From Flavobacterium psychrophilum (lineage in GTDB: Bacteria; Bacteroidota; Bacteroidia; Flavobacteriales; Flavobacteriaceae): 8,879 bases of DNA. The stretch is from positions 7,451 through 16,329 of the forward strand of contig DZAU01000014.1 of the NCBI GenBank assembly GCA_022729635.1, read 5' to 3'. Of this stretch, positions 1-6,508 are shown one piece after another. The notes beneath the pieces were generated by a model that worked only from the letters and a program-made list of their open reading frames with translations, did not search any database and was not told the DNA's origin. The translations under genes were made by a program, and so were the position numbers. Each line of letters opens with the position of its first letter. The stretch's first letter is position 1.

Positions 1-602
1 CGAGAACGAATGGTTTGGATGATGTCTTCTTCATTTTCCGAAATTAGAATGAAAACGGTTTTTTCCGGTGGTTCTTCGAGCAGTTTTAGCAATTTATTAG
101 AAGCAGAAATATTCATTTTATCGGCCATCCAAACGATCATAATTTTATAACCGCCTTCATACGATTTTAATGCCAATGATTTTAAAACTTCCTGGGCATC
201 ATCGACCCGAATTTCGCCCTGTTTATTTTGAACTCCCAAAAGGGAATACCAATCAAACAAACTCCCATAAGGATTTTGGGTTAAAAACAATCTCCAATCA
301 GTGATAAAATCAATACTTTTAGGTTTTGTCTTTACGTCTTCGGTGCTTACCGTTGGATAAACGAAATGCAAATCAGGGTGAGAAATTTTTTGGAATTTAA
401 GATTACAAGATTCATTGGAACCAGAATTTTCGCCATTTTGATTGCCACACAAAATGTATTGTGAGTATGCAATCGCCATTGGCAAAGTGCCACTTCCTTC
501 AGGTCCGACAAATAATTGTGCGTGAGGAATTCTGCCCAAATCAGCACTTCGTGTCAAATGTTTTTTGATGTAATCCTGCCCTAAAATTTCTGAAAACTGC
601 AT
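1..602 (-). CDS. holB: DNA polymerase III delta' subunit, 3' end cut by window edge
   Basis: Clamp-loader subunit that, with delta and the tau/gamma ATPases, opens the beta clamp and loads it on primed DNA in the cytoplasm. I translated this frame by hand: it is open from an ATG at 602-600 to the left edge, giving about 200 N-terminal residues of a protein usually over 300 long. It begins MQFSEILGQ, then has RIPHAQLFVGPEGSG (24-38), a Walker A loop whose Lys is replaced (GSGT), as expected for the non-ATPase delta' subunit. HPDLHFVYPT lies at 75-84, KLLKLLEEPP in the AAA+ core, and an Ile-Arg-Ser-Arg sequence at the edge matches the start of the SRC sensor motif. Only two cysteines (C52, C66) remain where many delta' proteins have a four-Cys zinc site; I believe this is common in flavobacteria. 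The gene lies 67 bases downstream of the DUF4239 gene on the same strand, but a -7 box just before its start suggests its own promoter. Confidence 0.93.
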   Translation of the reverse strand, partial: MQFSEILGQDYIKKHLTRSADLGRIPHAQLFVGPEGSGTLPMAIAYSQYILCGNQNGENSGSNESCNLKFQKISHPDLHFVYPTVSTEDVKTKPKSIDFITDWRLFLTQNPYGSLFDWYSLLGVQNKQGEIRVDDAQEVLKSLALKSYEGGYKIMIVWMADKMNISASNKLLKLLEEPPEKTVFILISENEEDIIQTIRS

Positions 603-606
603 AAGG

Positions 607-614
607 CAAATATA
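607..614 (-). promoter_or_regulatory. Candidate -7 promoter box for holB
   Basis: On the minus strand this reads TATATTTG, a perfect match to the Bacteroidota -7 consensus TAnnTTTG. It ends only four bases (CCTT) before the holB ATG, so transcription would start at or next to the start codon. No clear TTTG -33 box lies at the usual spacing; the nearest TTTG is about 13 bases upstream, which is too close. The box is seen directly; promoter function is inferred. Confidence 0.5.
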
Positions 615-635
615 GAATAAAATGTGGCAAAACCG

Positions 636-660
636 AAAGATTTATAGAAGCGGAATCTTT
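636..660 (-). repeat. Short inverted repeat between DUF4239 gene and holB
   Basis: AAAGATT (636-642) and AATCTTT (654-660) form a perfect 7-bp stem with an 11-base loop, just after the stop of the DUF4239 gene in the minus direction. It could be a weak terminator, but there is only one GC pair per arm and the following bases (CGGTTTTG) give only a short T run. Chance occurrence is possible in DNA this AT-rich. Confidence 0.25.
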
Positions 661-669
661 AAAAATGGA

Positions 670-1437
670 TTATTTCTGATTTAATTTTTGCATTAGAGTT
701 ATTTCGGTGTCTAATTTAATTAAACCTCTTCTTGGACGATCTAAATCCAAAGTAATAAAAATTACGACACAGATTAGAAAAGAAAAACCGATTATAAATT
801 TAGTGTTTATTATTTTTTCCAATCCTGAATTATATCCAATAAAAAACGAAATGACAAGCGAAAAACAAAACAATAAATAAACGATGGTTTCGGGAACTTT
901 AGAATTTAAAACCATATTCGATTTAGATGCGCTATCAAACATTGCGTTTAGTGCTGGCAACATCATATTCGAATGAATAAAATAATCTTTGTCTTTAGCA
1001 TAAAATGTAGCTCGACTCCACAATTTTTCACTTACAAAGGCTGATTTTTTCAAAGAGTTAGTCAGTTTTTCGTCGTCATTATCTAAAAGATAATACTCTT
1101 TACGAGAATTTATATATGATTTAAAATCTTTTTTGAATTCATTTTTCAAACTATCAGGATAAATATCGGAACGCAATAAAGCGGTTCCAATACAATTCGC
1201 TTCATCAATTAAATTGTCCTTTCTATTCTCATAACGTGAACCGGCCATTGCAAAAGTAAACCCTAATAACAAAGCCAATAAACCTAATAAAGAGGAAGAA
1301 ATTTCAGAATTTTTATTGTCGGTTTTTGTTTTTTTTAAACCTATTTTGTAACCTGCCCAAATCGCTGCGAGCATTAAAAAAAACAAAATCAGTACAATAT
1401 ATAATGCTCTTATATCATTTAAAAAGGAATGTGTCAT
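670..1437 (-). CDS. DUF4239 / bestrophin-like integral membrane protein
   Basis: A 255-residue inner-membrane protein of the DUF4239 type, which databases often label bestrophin-like; its biochemical role is not established. Four hydrophobic segments are visible at about 12-30, 49-66, 186-204 and 214-231. They form two hairpins separated by a charged, mostly helical stretch of about 120 residues (67-185). Two family-like blocks stand out: LLGLLALLLGFTFAMAGSRY (50-69), followed by ENRKDNLIDEANCIGTALLR, and LDLDRPRRGL (230-239) just after the last membrane segment. There is no signal peptide beyond the first membrane segment. It is divergent from pgk and sits upstream of holB on the same strand. 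Nothing in the context points to a specific function; an ion channel is suggested only by the family label. The ATG at 1437-1435 is the natural start, because upstream DNA is very AT-rich and noncoding in character. Confidence 0.85.
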   Translation of the reverse strand: MTHSFLNDIRALYIVLILFFLMLAAIWAGYKIGLKKTKTDNKNSEISSSLLGLLALLLGFTFAMAGSRYENRKDNLIDEANCIGTALLRSDIYPDSLKNEFKKDFKSYINSRKEYYLLDNDDEKLTNSLKKSAFVSEKLWSRATFYAKDKDYFIHSNMMLPALNAMFDSASKSNMVLNSKVPETIVYLLFCFSLVISFFIGYNSGLEKIINTKFIIGFSFLICVVIFITLDLDRPRRGLIKLDTEITLMQKLNQK

Positions 1438-1648
1438 AAGTTTTTTTTAGGAATTTCGTACTAACAATTTATAAAGATAAAGAAAAATAAATGTACACTT
1501 TTTTCAAATAAAAATTTAAAAAGTTCACTATTTTTTTAAAATTACATCGTTTTAGTTAATAGACTGCTTTGATTTTCAAACTATTCTTATTTTTAGTTCT
1601 GAAAAGTGCTATATTTGCAAATCTTTCAAAAGACTAAAAACTAATACG
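1438..1648. other. Divergent intergenic region between the DUF4239 gene and pgk
   Basis: This 211-base stretch should hold the promoters of two divergent genes. It is strongly AT-rich, with T tracts at 1441-1448, 1499-1504 and 1531-1537. The pgk side has a clear -7 box (1610-1617). On the minus strand, two imperfect -7 boxes could serve the DUF4239 gene: TATCTTTA (1472-1479) and TACATTTA (1488-1495); both lack the final G and a convincing -33 partner. I saw no open frame, structured RNA or strong dyad in it. Confidence 0.6.
1610..1617 (+). promoter_or_regulatory. -7 promoter box for pgk
   Basis: TATATTTG matches the Bacteroidota -7 consensus TAnnTTTG perfectly and lies 31 bases before the pgk ATG, which would give a leader of roughly 25 bases. 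At the expected -33 distance there is only a poor match (TTAT near 1587). The pgk start has A-rich DNA upstream and no Shine-Dalgarno motif. Confidence 0.6.
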
Positions 1649-2836
1649 ATGAAAACCATAAACGATTTTGATTTTAAAAATAAAAAAGCCCTAATTAGAG
1701 TTGATTTTAACGTGCCTTTAGACGAAGACTATAATGTAACTGATGCCACTCGTATCGAAGCAGCAAAACCAACAATTGATAAAATTCTTGCCGATGGAGG
1801 AAGTGTGATTTTGATGTCGCATTTAGGAAGACCAAAAGGAGTTCAAAGAAAATATTCGCTAGGACATATTATTAAAAAAGCGACTGAAATTTTTGGGCAA
1901 ATAGTTTATTTTTCGCCAGATTGCATAGGAAATCAAGCTACCAAAGCGGTAAGTAATTTAGACTCTGGACAAATTTTATTATTAGAAAATTTACGTTTTT
2001 ATGACGAAGAGGAAGCCGGAGATGTTGATTTTGCTAAAGAATTAGCTTCGCTTGGCGACATTTATGTGAATGACGCTTTTGGAACCGCACACAGGGCACA
2101 CGCATCGACAACGATAATTGCACAGTTTTTCCCAGATAATAAATGCTTCGGAATATTATTGGCAAAAGAAATCGAAAGTTTGAACAAGGTTTTGAAAGAT
2201 TCTCAAAAACCGGTTACGGCTGTTCTTGGTGGATCAAAAGTATCTTCAAAAATCACGGTTATCGAAAATATTCTGGACAAAGTAGATCACTTGATTATTG
2301 GTGGCGGGATGACTTTTACTTTCGTGAAAGCGTTGGGAGGAAAAATTGGCAATTCCATTTGCGAAGATGACAAACAAGAATTAGCATTGGAAATTTTAAG
2401 ATTAGCCAAAGAAAAAGGCGTTCAAATTCACATTCCGGTCGATGTGGTTGCTGCAGATGATTTTTCAAATACTGCAAACACGCAAATTATTGATGTTCGA
2501 GAAATTCCTGACGGCTGGCAAGGACTTGATGCAGGGCCAAAATCTTTGGAGAACTTCAAAAAAGTAATTTTAGAATCAAAAACCATCCTTTGGAACGGAC
2601 CATTAGGGGTTTTCGAAATAGAAAAATTTGCAAACGGAACCATAGAATTGGGTAATTTTATAGCCGAATCTACAGCAAACGGAGCGTTCTCGCTCGTTGG
2701 TGGAGGTGATTCAGTTGCTGCTGTAAAACAATTCGGATTCGAGGATAAAATGAGTTATGTTTCAACCGGTGGTGGAGCAATGCTCGAGATGCTTGAAGGT
2801 AAGGTTTTACCCGGAATTGCTGCAATTTTGGACTAA
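1649..2836 (+). CDS. pgk: Phosphoglycerate kinase
   Basis: Cytoplasmic glycolytic and gluconeogenic enzyme that transfers a phosphate between 1,3-bisphosphoglycerate and ADP, yielding 3-phosphoglycerate and ATP. At 395 residues it has the usual bacterial length and is intact. The N-terminal substrate-binding half shows RVDFNVP (17-23), Arg35, SHLGRPKG (57-64), LLLENLRFY and [16 protein letters not shown]. The C-terminal nucleotide-binding half shows [44 protein letters not shown] (about 349-358) and STGGGAMLE (372-380). The ATG is supported by the -7 box upstream and by the family-typical N-terminus. The next gene has its own candidate promoter, so pgk may be transcribed alone or with partial read-through. 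No strong terminator follows it. Identity is essentially certain. Confidence 0.99.
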   Translation: MKTINDFDFKNKKALIRVDFNVPLDEDYNVTDATRIEAAKPTIDKILADGGSVILMSHLGRPKGVQRKYSLGHIIKKATEIFGQIVYFSPDCIGNQATKAVSNLDSGQILLLENLRFYDEEEAGDVDFAKELASLGDIYVNDAFGTAHRAHASTTIIAQFFPDNKCFGILLAKEIESLNKVLKDSQKPVTAVLGGSKVSSKITVIENILDKVDHLIIGGGMTFTFVKALGGKIGNSICEDDKQELALEILRLAKEKGVQIHIPVDVVAADDFSNTANTQIIDVREIPDGWQGLDAGPKSLENFKKVILESKTILWNGPLGVFEIEKFANGTIELGNFIAESTANGAFSLVGGGDSVAAVKQFGFEDKMSYVSTGGGAMLEMLEGKVLPGIAAILD

Positions 2837-2884
2837 AAACTGCATTTTTAACAATATTTACTGAAAATTTTAGTTATAACATAT

Positions 2885-2892
2885 TAAGTTTG
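2885..2892 (+). promoter_or_regulatory. -7 promoter box for the lytic transglycosylase gene
   Basis: TAAGTTTG is a perfect TAnnTTTG match in the pgk-transglycosylase gap. Expected transcription start is around 2897-2900, about 50 bases before the preferred ATG at 2948. The upstream -33 element is weak (ACTG at 2860-2863, 21 bases before the box). Position and match are seen directly; activity is inferred. Confidence 0.55.
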
Positions 2893-2896
2893 CAAA

Positions 2897-2919
2897 AAAC
2901 GATTTGTTTTTAATCGTTT
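2897..2919 (+). repeat. 8-bp inverted repeat at the predicted mRNA 5' end
   Basis: AAACGATT (2897-2904) and AATCGTTT (2912-2919) are perfect complements with a 7-base loop TGTTTTT. The repeat begins five bases after the -7 box, so it would sit at the very 5' end of the transglycosylase transcript or overlap the transcription start. It could be a 5' stabilising hairpin or an operator. It is unlikely to terminate pgk: no T run follows it on the plus strand, although on the minus strand T6 follows. Confidence 0.5.
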
Positions 2920-2947
2920 GATGTATAGTATGTTGATTCTTAAAATT

Positions 2948-5008
2948 ATGAAGATAAAAAATATAGCCCTATCTTTTTTTCTGGTATTGCCAATTTCTAT
3001 GTTTTCGCAGAAAACTATTGAAAGCAAAGGTTTTACAAAAACAGAAACAAAAAATTCCTATTTAGATTCCATCAAAAAAACTTTCGTAAAAGACGATTTG
3101 GCTTCTTGCGTAGATAGTCTATGGCTGAAGGAATTGACAAACTTAGACTTGTTTAATGACATTTCTGATGATATTAAAAACATTAATATCGACGAAAAAG
3201 TTGATTTTGAATTGCCGACAGAATTGTTGAAAGAAAGACTGGCAGAGATGGATGCAAAATCGCCATTCAATATCGAATACAACCAAGGTTTAGAAAATAT
3301 TATCAAGTCGTTTTTAAAGAACAGAAAGAAATCCTTTGGTCGATTGATGGCTATTTCAGAATATTATTTTCCAATGTTTGAAGAGGCTTTAGCCAAACAA
3401 AACATTCCGCTTGAAATAAAATATTTAGCCGTGGTAGAATCGGCATTGAATCCAAAAGCGGTTTCGAGAATGGGCGCCACCGGACTTTGGCAATTTATGT
3501 ATCAAACAGGGAAACTCTATAATTTAAAGATTGATTCTTATGTTGATGAACGAAGCGATCCGCTAAAATCAAGTGAAGCCGCAGCTCAATATATGACTAA
3601 TATGTATGCAATTTTTGGGGATTGGGATTTGGTTTTGGCGTCTTATAATTCTGGTCCCGGAAATGTTGCAAAGGCAATTCGTCGTTCTGGCGGACAACAA
3701 AATTATTGGAATATCAGAAAAAAATTACCTCAAGAAACGCAAGGATATGTACCTGCTTTTCTGGCAACGATGTATATTTATGAATACCATAACGAACACG
3801 GAATAAAGCCTGACAGAGCATTGGTAAAACATTTTGCTACGGACACCATAATGATTAAAAAGCAAATGTCATTCAAACAAATTTCAGACTTACTCAATGT
3901 GCCTGTGACACAATTACAATTATTGAATCCATCCTATAAAATGAATGTGATTCCGTTTTATGGAGATCAAGACCACTTTTTGAGATTGCCAAAGGACAAA
4001 ATCGCTGTTTTTGCATCAAACGAAGATAAAATTTATGCATATATACAACACGAATCCAACCTCCGCGAAAGACCATTTCAGTTGAATAAAGCGATTGTTG
4101 TAAAAGACACCATAAATTATGCTTCAGAACGAGTACCTGTTTCAAAAACAAAATATTATAAAGTAAAACGAGGTGATAATCTTAGCAAAATTGCCGACAA
4201 ATACAACGTTTCGGTTTCTGAAATCAAGAAATGGAATAAGCTAAAAAGCAGTTCAGTAGCTAGTGGTAAAAACCTTAAAATAATCACTATCGAAAGCGTG
4301 GTCAGAACGGTTAAAAAAGAATCAAAAACGGATAAAACTTTAGCCGAGATTCGTTCTGATAATCAAAAAATGGCTTCTTCAGAAACAAAAACATCCACTC
4401 GAGAAACAGCAAGGGAATCAATAAAAACAGATACTTTAGCGAATGATAAAACATCCTATTATGTGGTTCAAAAAGGAGATAATCTAAGCAATATTGCAAA
4501 AAACAATAATGTTACTGTTGAAGAAATTAAAGAATGGAATCAGCTTTCAAACACTTCAATCCAAGTGGGAACATCATTGCAAGTTACCAAAAATGTGATG
4601 GAAAGCAAAGAGGAATTGGCAGCTGCACCCGAGTTGGAAAACATAGAATATGTGGTTAAAAAAGGGGATAATTTAGGCAATATTGCCAAAAAATTCGGGA
4701 CTCCTTTAGCTGATTTAAAAGAATGGAATAATTTATCGGATAATAATATCGCTTTAGGAAGGACTTTAATTGTTGCTAAAAACGAAAAGCCAATTATAGA
4801 CAAAACTAAAGCCGAATCATTTAAGAAAAAAGATGATTTAGCTTTGGTATCGAAAAAGAACTCCACCAATTATTATGTAAAAAAAGGAGATTCTTTATAT
4901 AGCATAGCCAAAAAATATCCAGGAGTAAGCATTTCGGATATTAAAAAATGGAACAATATTCGTGGGGAAGATTTAAAACCTGGAATGAAGCTAAAAATAA
5001 ACGGATAA
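2948..5008 (+). CDS. mltD: Secreted MltD-like lytic transglycosylase with four LysM repeats
   Basis: Predicted to cleave peptidoglycan glycan strands between MurNAc and GlcNAc, forming 1,6-anhydroMurNAc ends, in the periplasm. I start it at the ATG at 2948 (686 residues), which gives a clean signal peptide (MKIKN, hydrophobic core 6-19, likely cut near S20-Q21); upstream in-frame starts (TTG 2918, ATG 2921, ATG 2930) only add a poor leader. The GH23/SLT domain (about 148-270) has the catalytic Glu164 in AVVESALNP, GATGLWQFM (176-184) and LASYNSGPGNV (230-240). A degenerate LysM-like segment lies at 307-348. Four clear LysM repeats follow at about 403-446, 504-546, 567-609 and 641-686, each with a KGD or RGD near its start and a K(K/E)WN motif, separated by Lys/Ser/Thr-rich linkers. 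It lacks the lipobox of E. coli MltD, so the symbol rests on architecture, not proven orthology. It lies between pgk and a lipoprotein gene. Confidence 0.93.
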   Translation: MKIKNIALSFFLVLPISMFSQKTIESKGFTKTETKNSYLDSIKKTFVKDDLASCVDSLWLKELTNLDLFNDISDDIKNINIDEKVDFELPTELLKERLAEMDAKSPFNIEYNQGLENIIKSFLKNRKKSFGRLMAISEYYFPMFEEALAKQNIPLEIKYLAVVESALNPKAVSRMGATGLWQFMYQTGKLYNLKIDSYVDERSDPLKSSEAAAQYMTNMYAIFGDWDLVLASYNSGPGNVAKAIRRSGGQQNYWNIRKKLPQETQGYVPAFLATMYIYEYHNEHGIKPDRALVKHFATDTIMIKKQMSFKQISDLLNVPVTQLQLLNPSYKMNVIPFYGDQDHFLRLPKDKIAVFASNEDKIYAYIQHESNLRERPFQLNKAIVVKDTINYASERVPVSKTKYYKVKRGDNLSKIADKYNVSVSEIKKWNKLKSSSVASGKNLKIITIESVVRTVKKESKTDKTLAEIRSDNQKMASSETKTSTRETARESIKTDTLANDKTSYYVVQKGDNLSNIAKNNNVTVEEIKEWNQLSNTSIQVGTSLQVTKNVMESKEELAAAPELENIEYVVKKGDNLGNIAKKFGTPLADLKEWNNLSDNNIALGRTLIVAKNEKPIIDKTKAESFKKKDDLALVSKKNSTNYYVKKGDSLYSIAKKYPGVSISDIKKWNNIRGEDLKPGMKLKING

Positions 5009-5023
5009 TACAATAATCTTCTA

Positions 5024-5031
5024 TAAATTTG
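5024..5031 (+). promoter_or_regulatory. -7 promoter box for the DUF4837 gene
   Basis: TAAATTTG is a perfect TAnnTTTG match in the 48-base gap after the transglycosylase gene, 25 bases before the DUF4837 ATG. No recognisable -33 TTTG lies at the normal distance, which would fall in the transglycosylase 3' end. It may drive DUF4837 and elaA independently of the upstream gene. Confidence 0.45.
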
Positions 5032-5040
5032 GGTTTTGTT

Positions 5041-5057
5041 TTATAATTGAATTATAA
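5041..5057 (+). repeat. 17-base perfect palindrome touching the DUF4837 start codon
   Basis: TTATAATT (5041-5048), G (5049) and AATTATAA (5050-5057) form a perfect 8+1+8 palindrome. Its last base is the A of the DUF4837 ATG, and it sits just after the predicted transcription start. A one-base centre is too small for an RNA hairpin loop at full pairing, so a DNA-binding dimer site fits better than an RNA structure. The arms are A/T only, so chance remains possible. Confidence 0.4.
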
Positions 5058-6031
5058 TGAATAAAACCCATTTTTTGTTGCTGCTTTTTTCACTTCTGCT
5101 TTTTTCTTGCACGAAAAAAAGTGATAATTTACCCCGAAAAGCAACGGGGAAAATCAATACTATTTCAGTAATCATTGATGACCAACTGTGGAATGGAGAA
5201 ATTGGCGACAGCATTCGAAACAAGTTTGCTTCGCCTGTAATTGGCTTGCCGCAAGAAGAACCTCTTTTTACCATAAATCAATATCCCGCAAAACTTATGG
5301 AAGGATTTATAAACGATAGCAGAACAATTATTGTAGTAAAAAAAGACGAAAAAAATCAATTTTCACTCAAAAAAAATCAATACGCATCACCTCAAAATGT
5401 GTTTCATATTTCAGGAAAAACGAATACCGAAATTTTAGAGATTATTGAAAAGAACGCACCAAAAATAATCCAAATTATAAAGGAAACCGAAATTACCGAA
5501 AACCAAAGAATCATTGAGCAATCGTTACTTAACACGCAAAGAATTACTAAAGAATTCAATATTTCTTTGAAGATTCCATCAGGCTATTTGTATGTGCTTC
5601 AAGAAGATAAAATTATTTGGCTGAAAAAAGAAATCATCAGCGGAAACACCAATATTTTGATTTATCAGGTTCCAATAAGTTCCATTAAAAAAGAGTCAAA
5701 TGGCATAGCCAATATTATCAAAATGCGCGATTCTATTGGAGGGTTGTATATTCAAGGGACAGAACCAGAAGCAAAAATGATTACCGAAGAAGGATATGCT
5801 CCTTACCTTTTCAAAATTAATTTAGATGGTAAAGAAACATTCGAAACTAAAGGAACTTGGGAACTAAAAAACGATTTTATGTCTGGACCATTCATCAATT
5901 ATGCCATTGTTGACGAGCAACACGACAGAATTTTGGTTTTAGAAGGGTTTTGCTATTCGCCATCAAAAGAAGAACGAGATTTGATGCACGAATTAGAGTC
6001 AATTATTAAATCAATCCGTATTTTAAAATAA
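5057..6031 (+). CDS. DUF4837 family lipoprotein, function unknown
   Basis: A 324-residue exported lipoprotein. The N-terminus is a type II signal peptide: NK, a hydrophobic core (5-16) and lipobox LFSC with the acylated Cys18, followed by TKKSDN. The body matches what I know of the Bacteroidota family DUF4837: LWNGEIGDSIR near 45-55, GLPQEEPLF, a central helical part, then SGYLYVLQED, IGGLYIQGTEPEAK and a C-terminal block with GTWELKNDFMSGPFINY and ILVLEGFCYSP. No enzymatic motif is recognisable. It follows the transglycosylase by 48 bases and precedes elaA by 10 bases, so it is probably co-transcribed with elaA. Its position beside a peptidoglycan-cleaving enzyme suggests an envelope role, but that is inference from context only. 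Whether it is exposed on the surface cannot be told; the residues after Cys18 are only weakly like the acidic flavobacterial export signal. Confidence 0.88.
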   Translation: MNKTHFLLLLFSLLLFSCTKKSDNLPRKATGKINTISVIIDDQLWNGEIGDSIRNKFASPVIGLPQEEPLFTINQYPAKLMEGFINDSRTIIVVKKDEKNQFSLKKNQYASPQNVFHISGKTNTEILEIIEKNAPKIIQIIKETEITENQRIIEQSLLNTQRITKEFNISLKIPSGYLYVLQEDKIIWLKKEIISGNTNILIYQVPISSIKKESNGIANIIKMRDSIGGLYIQGTEPEAKMITEEGYAPYLFKINLDGKETFETKGTWELKNDFMSGPFINYAIVDEQHDRILVLEGFCYSPSKEERDLMHELESIIKSIRILK

Positions 6032-6041
6032 AATTAGGCAA

Positions 6042-6488
6042 ATGGAATTAAAATGGAAAATAAAGTCTTTCGAGAATCTTTCTGCAAATGAATTGTATGA
6101 TATTTTGAGATTAAGAAGCGAAATTTTTGTGGTGGAACAAAACTGTGTTTACCTTGATCTTGACGGAAAAGATAAATTAGCATTGCATCTTTTTGGCGAA
6201 CTCGAAGGCAAAATTGTGGCGTATTCACGACTTTTCAAAGCGGGAATTACTTTTGATAACGCTTCTATTGGCAGAGTGACCGTTGATGCAAAATATCGCA
6301 ATAGAAAATGGGGTCACGACTTAATGCGAGAAGCAATTGCCGGAATTAAGCATCATTTTGGCGAAAGCAAAATCACTATTGGCGCACAATTGTATCTTAA
6401 AAAATTCTACGAAAGCCACGGATTTGTGCAAACCAGCGAAATGTATCTCGAGGATGATATTCCGCATATTGAGATGAAAAAGGAGTAA
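6042..6488 (+). CDS. elaA: ElaA-type GNAT N-acetyltransferase
   Basis: A 148-residue cytoplasmic protein of the GNAT fold, expected to transfer an acetyl group from acetyl-CoA to an unknown amine. The N-terminal block LRLRSEIFVVEQNCVYLDLDG (22-42, conserved core RSEIFVVEQ) is the ElaA signature. The acetyl-CoA-binding motif A is IGRVTVDAKYRNRKWGHDLM (76-95); the loop is RxxKxG instead of the general GNAT RxxGxG, which as I recall is also seen in E. coli ElaA. Further family-like pieces are IGAQLYLKKFYESHGF and the C-terminal EDDIPHIEM. It begins 10 bases after DUF4837 and is probably translated from the same mRNA. It has no evident functional link to envelope genes. The ATG at 6042 is the only sensible start. 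Its stop is one base from the stop of the convergent OmpA gene. Confidence 0.92.
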   Translation: MELKWKIKSFENLSANELYDILRLRSEIFVVEQNCVYLDLDGKDKLALHLFGELEGKIVAYSRLFKAGITFDNASIGRVTVDAKYRNRKWGHDLMREAIAGIKHHFGESKITIGAQLYLKKFYESHGFVQTSEMYLEDDIPHIEMKKE

Positions 6489-6489
6489 A

Positions 6490-6508
6490 TTATATTTTAG
6501 TTATATAA
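6490..6508. repeat. Weak AT stem at the convergent elaA/OmpA junction
   Basis: TTATAT (6490-6495) and ATATAA (6503-6508) pair with a 7-base loop. The element lies at the 3' end of the OmpA coding sequence, just past the elaA stop, where one would expect a terminator for elaA. All pairs are A-T and the T run is short, so it is a poor terminator on either strand. Confidence 0.2.

Noticed and set aside
347..547. 66-codon minus-strand frame inside holB
   Set aside because: It lies in a different frame on the same strand as holB, whose frame is clearly coding here.
1438..1648. A riboswitch or small RNA in the divergent intergenic region
   Set aside because: I see no stable paired structure or known aptamer core; the region is low-complexity AT DNA with promoter boxes.
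2143..2370. 75-codon plus-strand frame inside pgk
   Set aside because: It overlaps the certain pgk coding sequence in another frame and has a low-complexity aromatic/Arg composition typical of a shifted reading.
2897..2919. This dyad as a rho-independent terminator for pgk
   Set aside because: No T run follows on the plus strand and the stem has only two GC pairs. The better fit is a 5' leader element of the next gene.
2918..2947. Earlier starts (TTG 2918, ATG 2921, ATG 2930) for the lytic transglycosylase
   Set aside because: They would place ten or fewer extra residues before an already complete signal peptide, and the TTG falls in the inverted repeat near the predicted transcription start. 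The ATG at 2948 gives the better signal peptide.
4540..4869. 109-codon open frame on the minus strand
   Set aside because: It is antisense to the LysM repeats, and its composition (Ser/Phe/Leu-rich) is the mirror of Lys/Glu/Asn codons. There is no family resemblance and no promoter.
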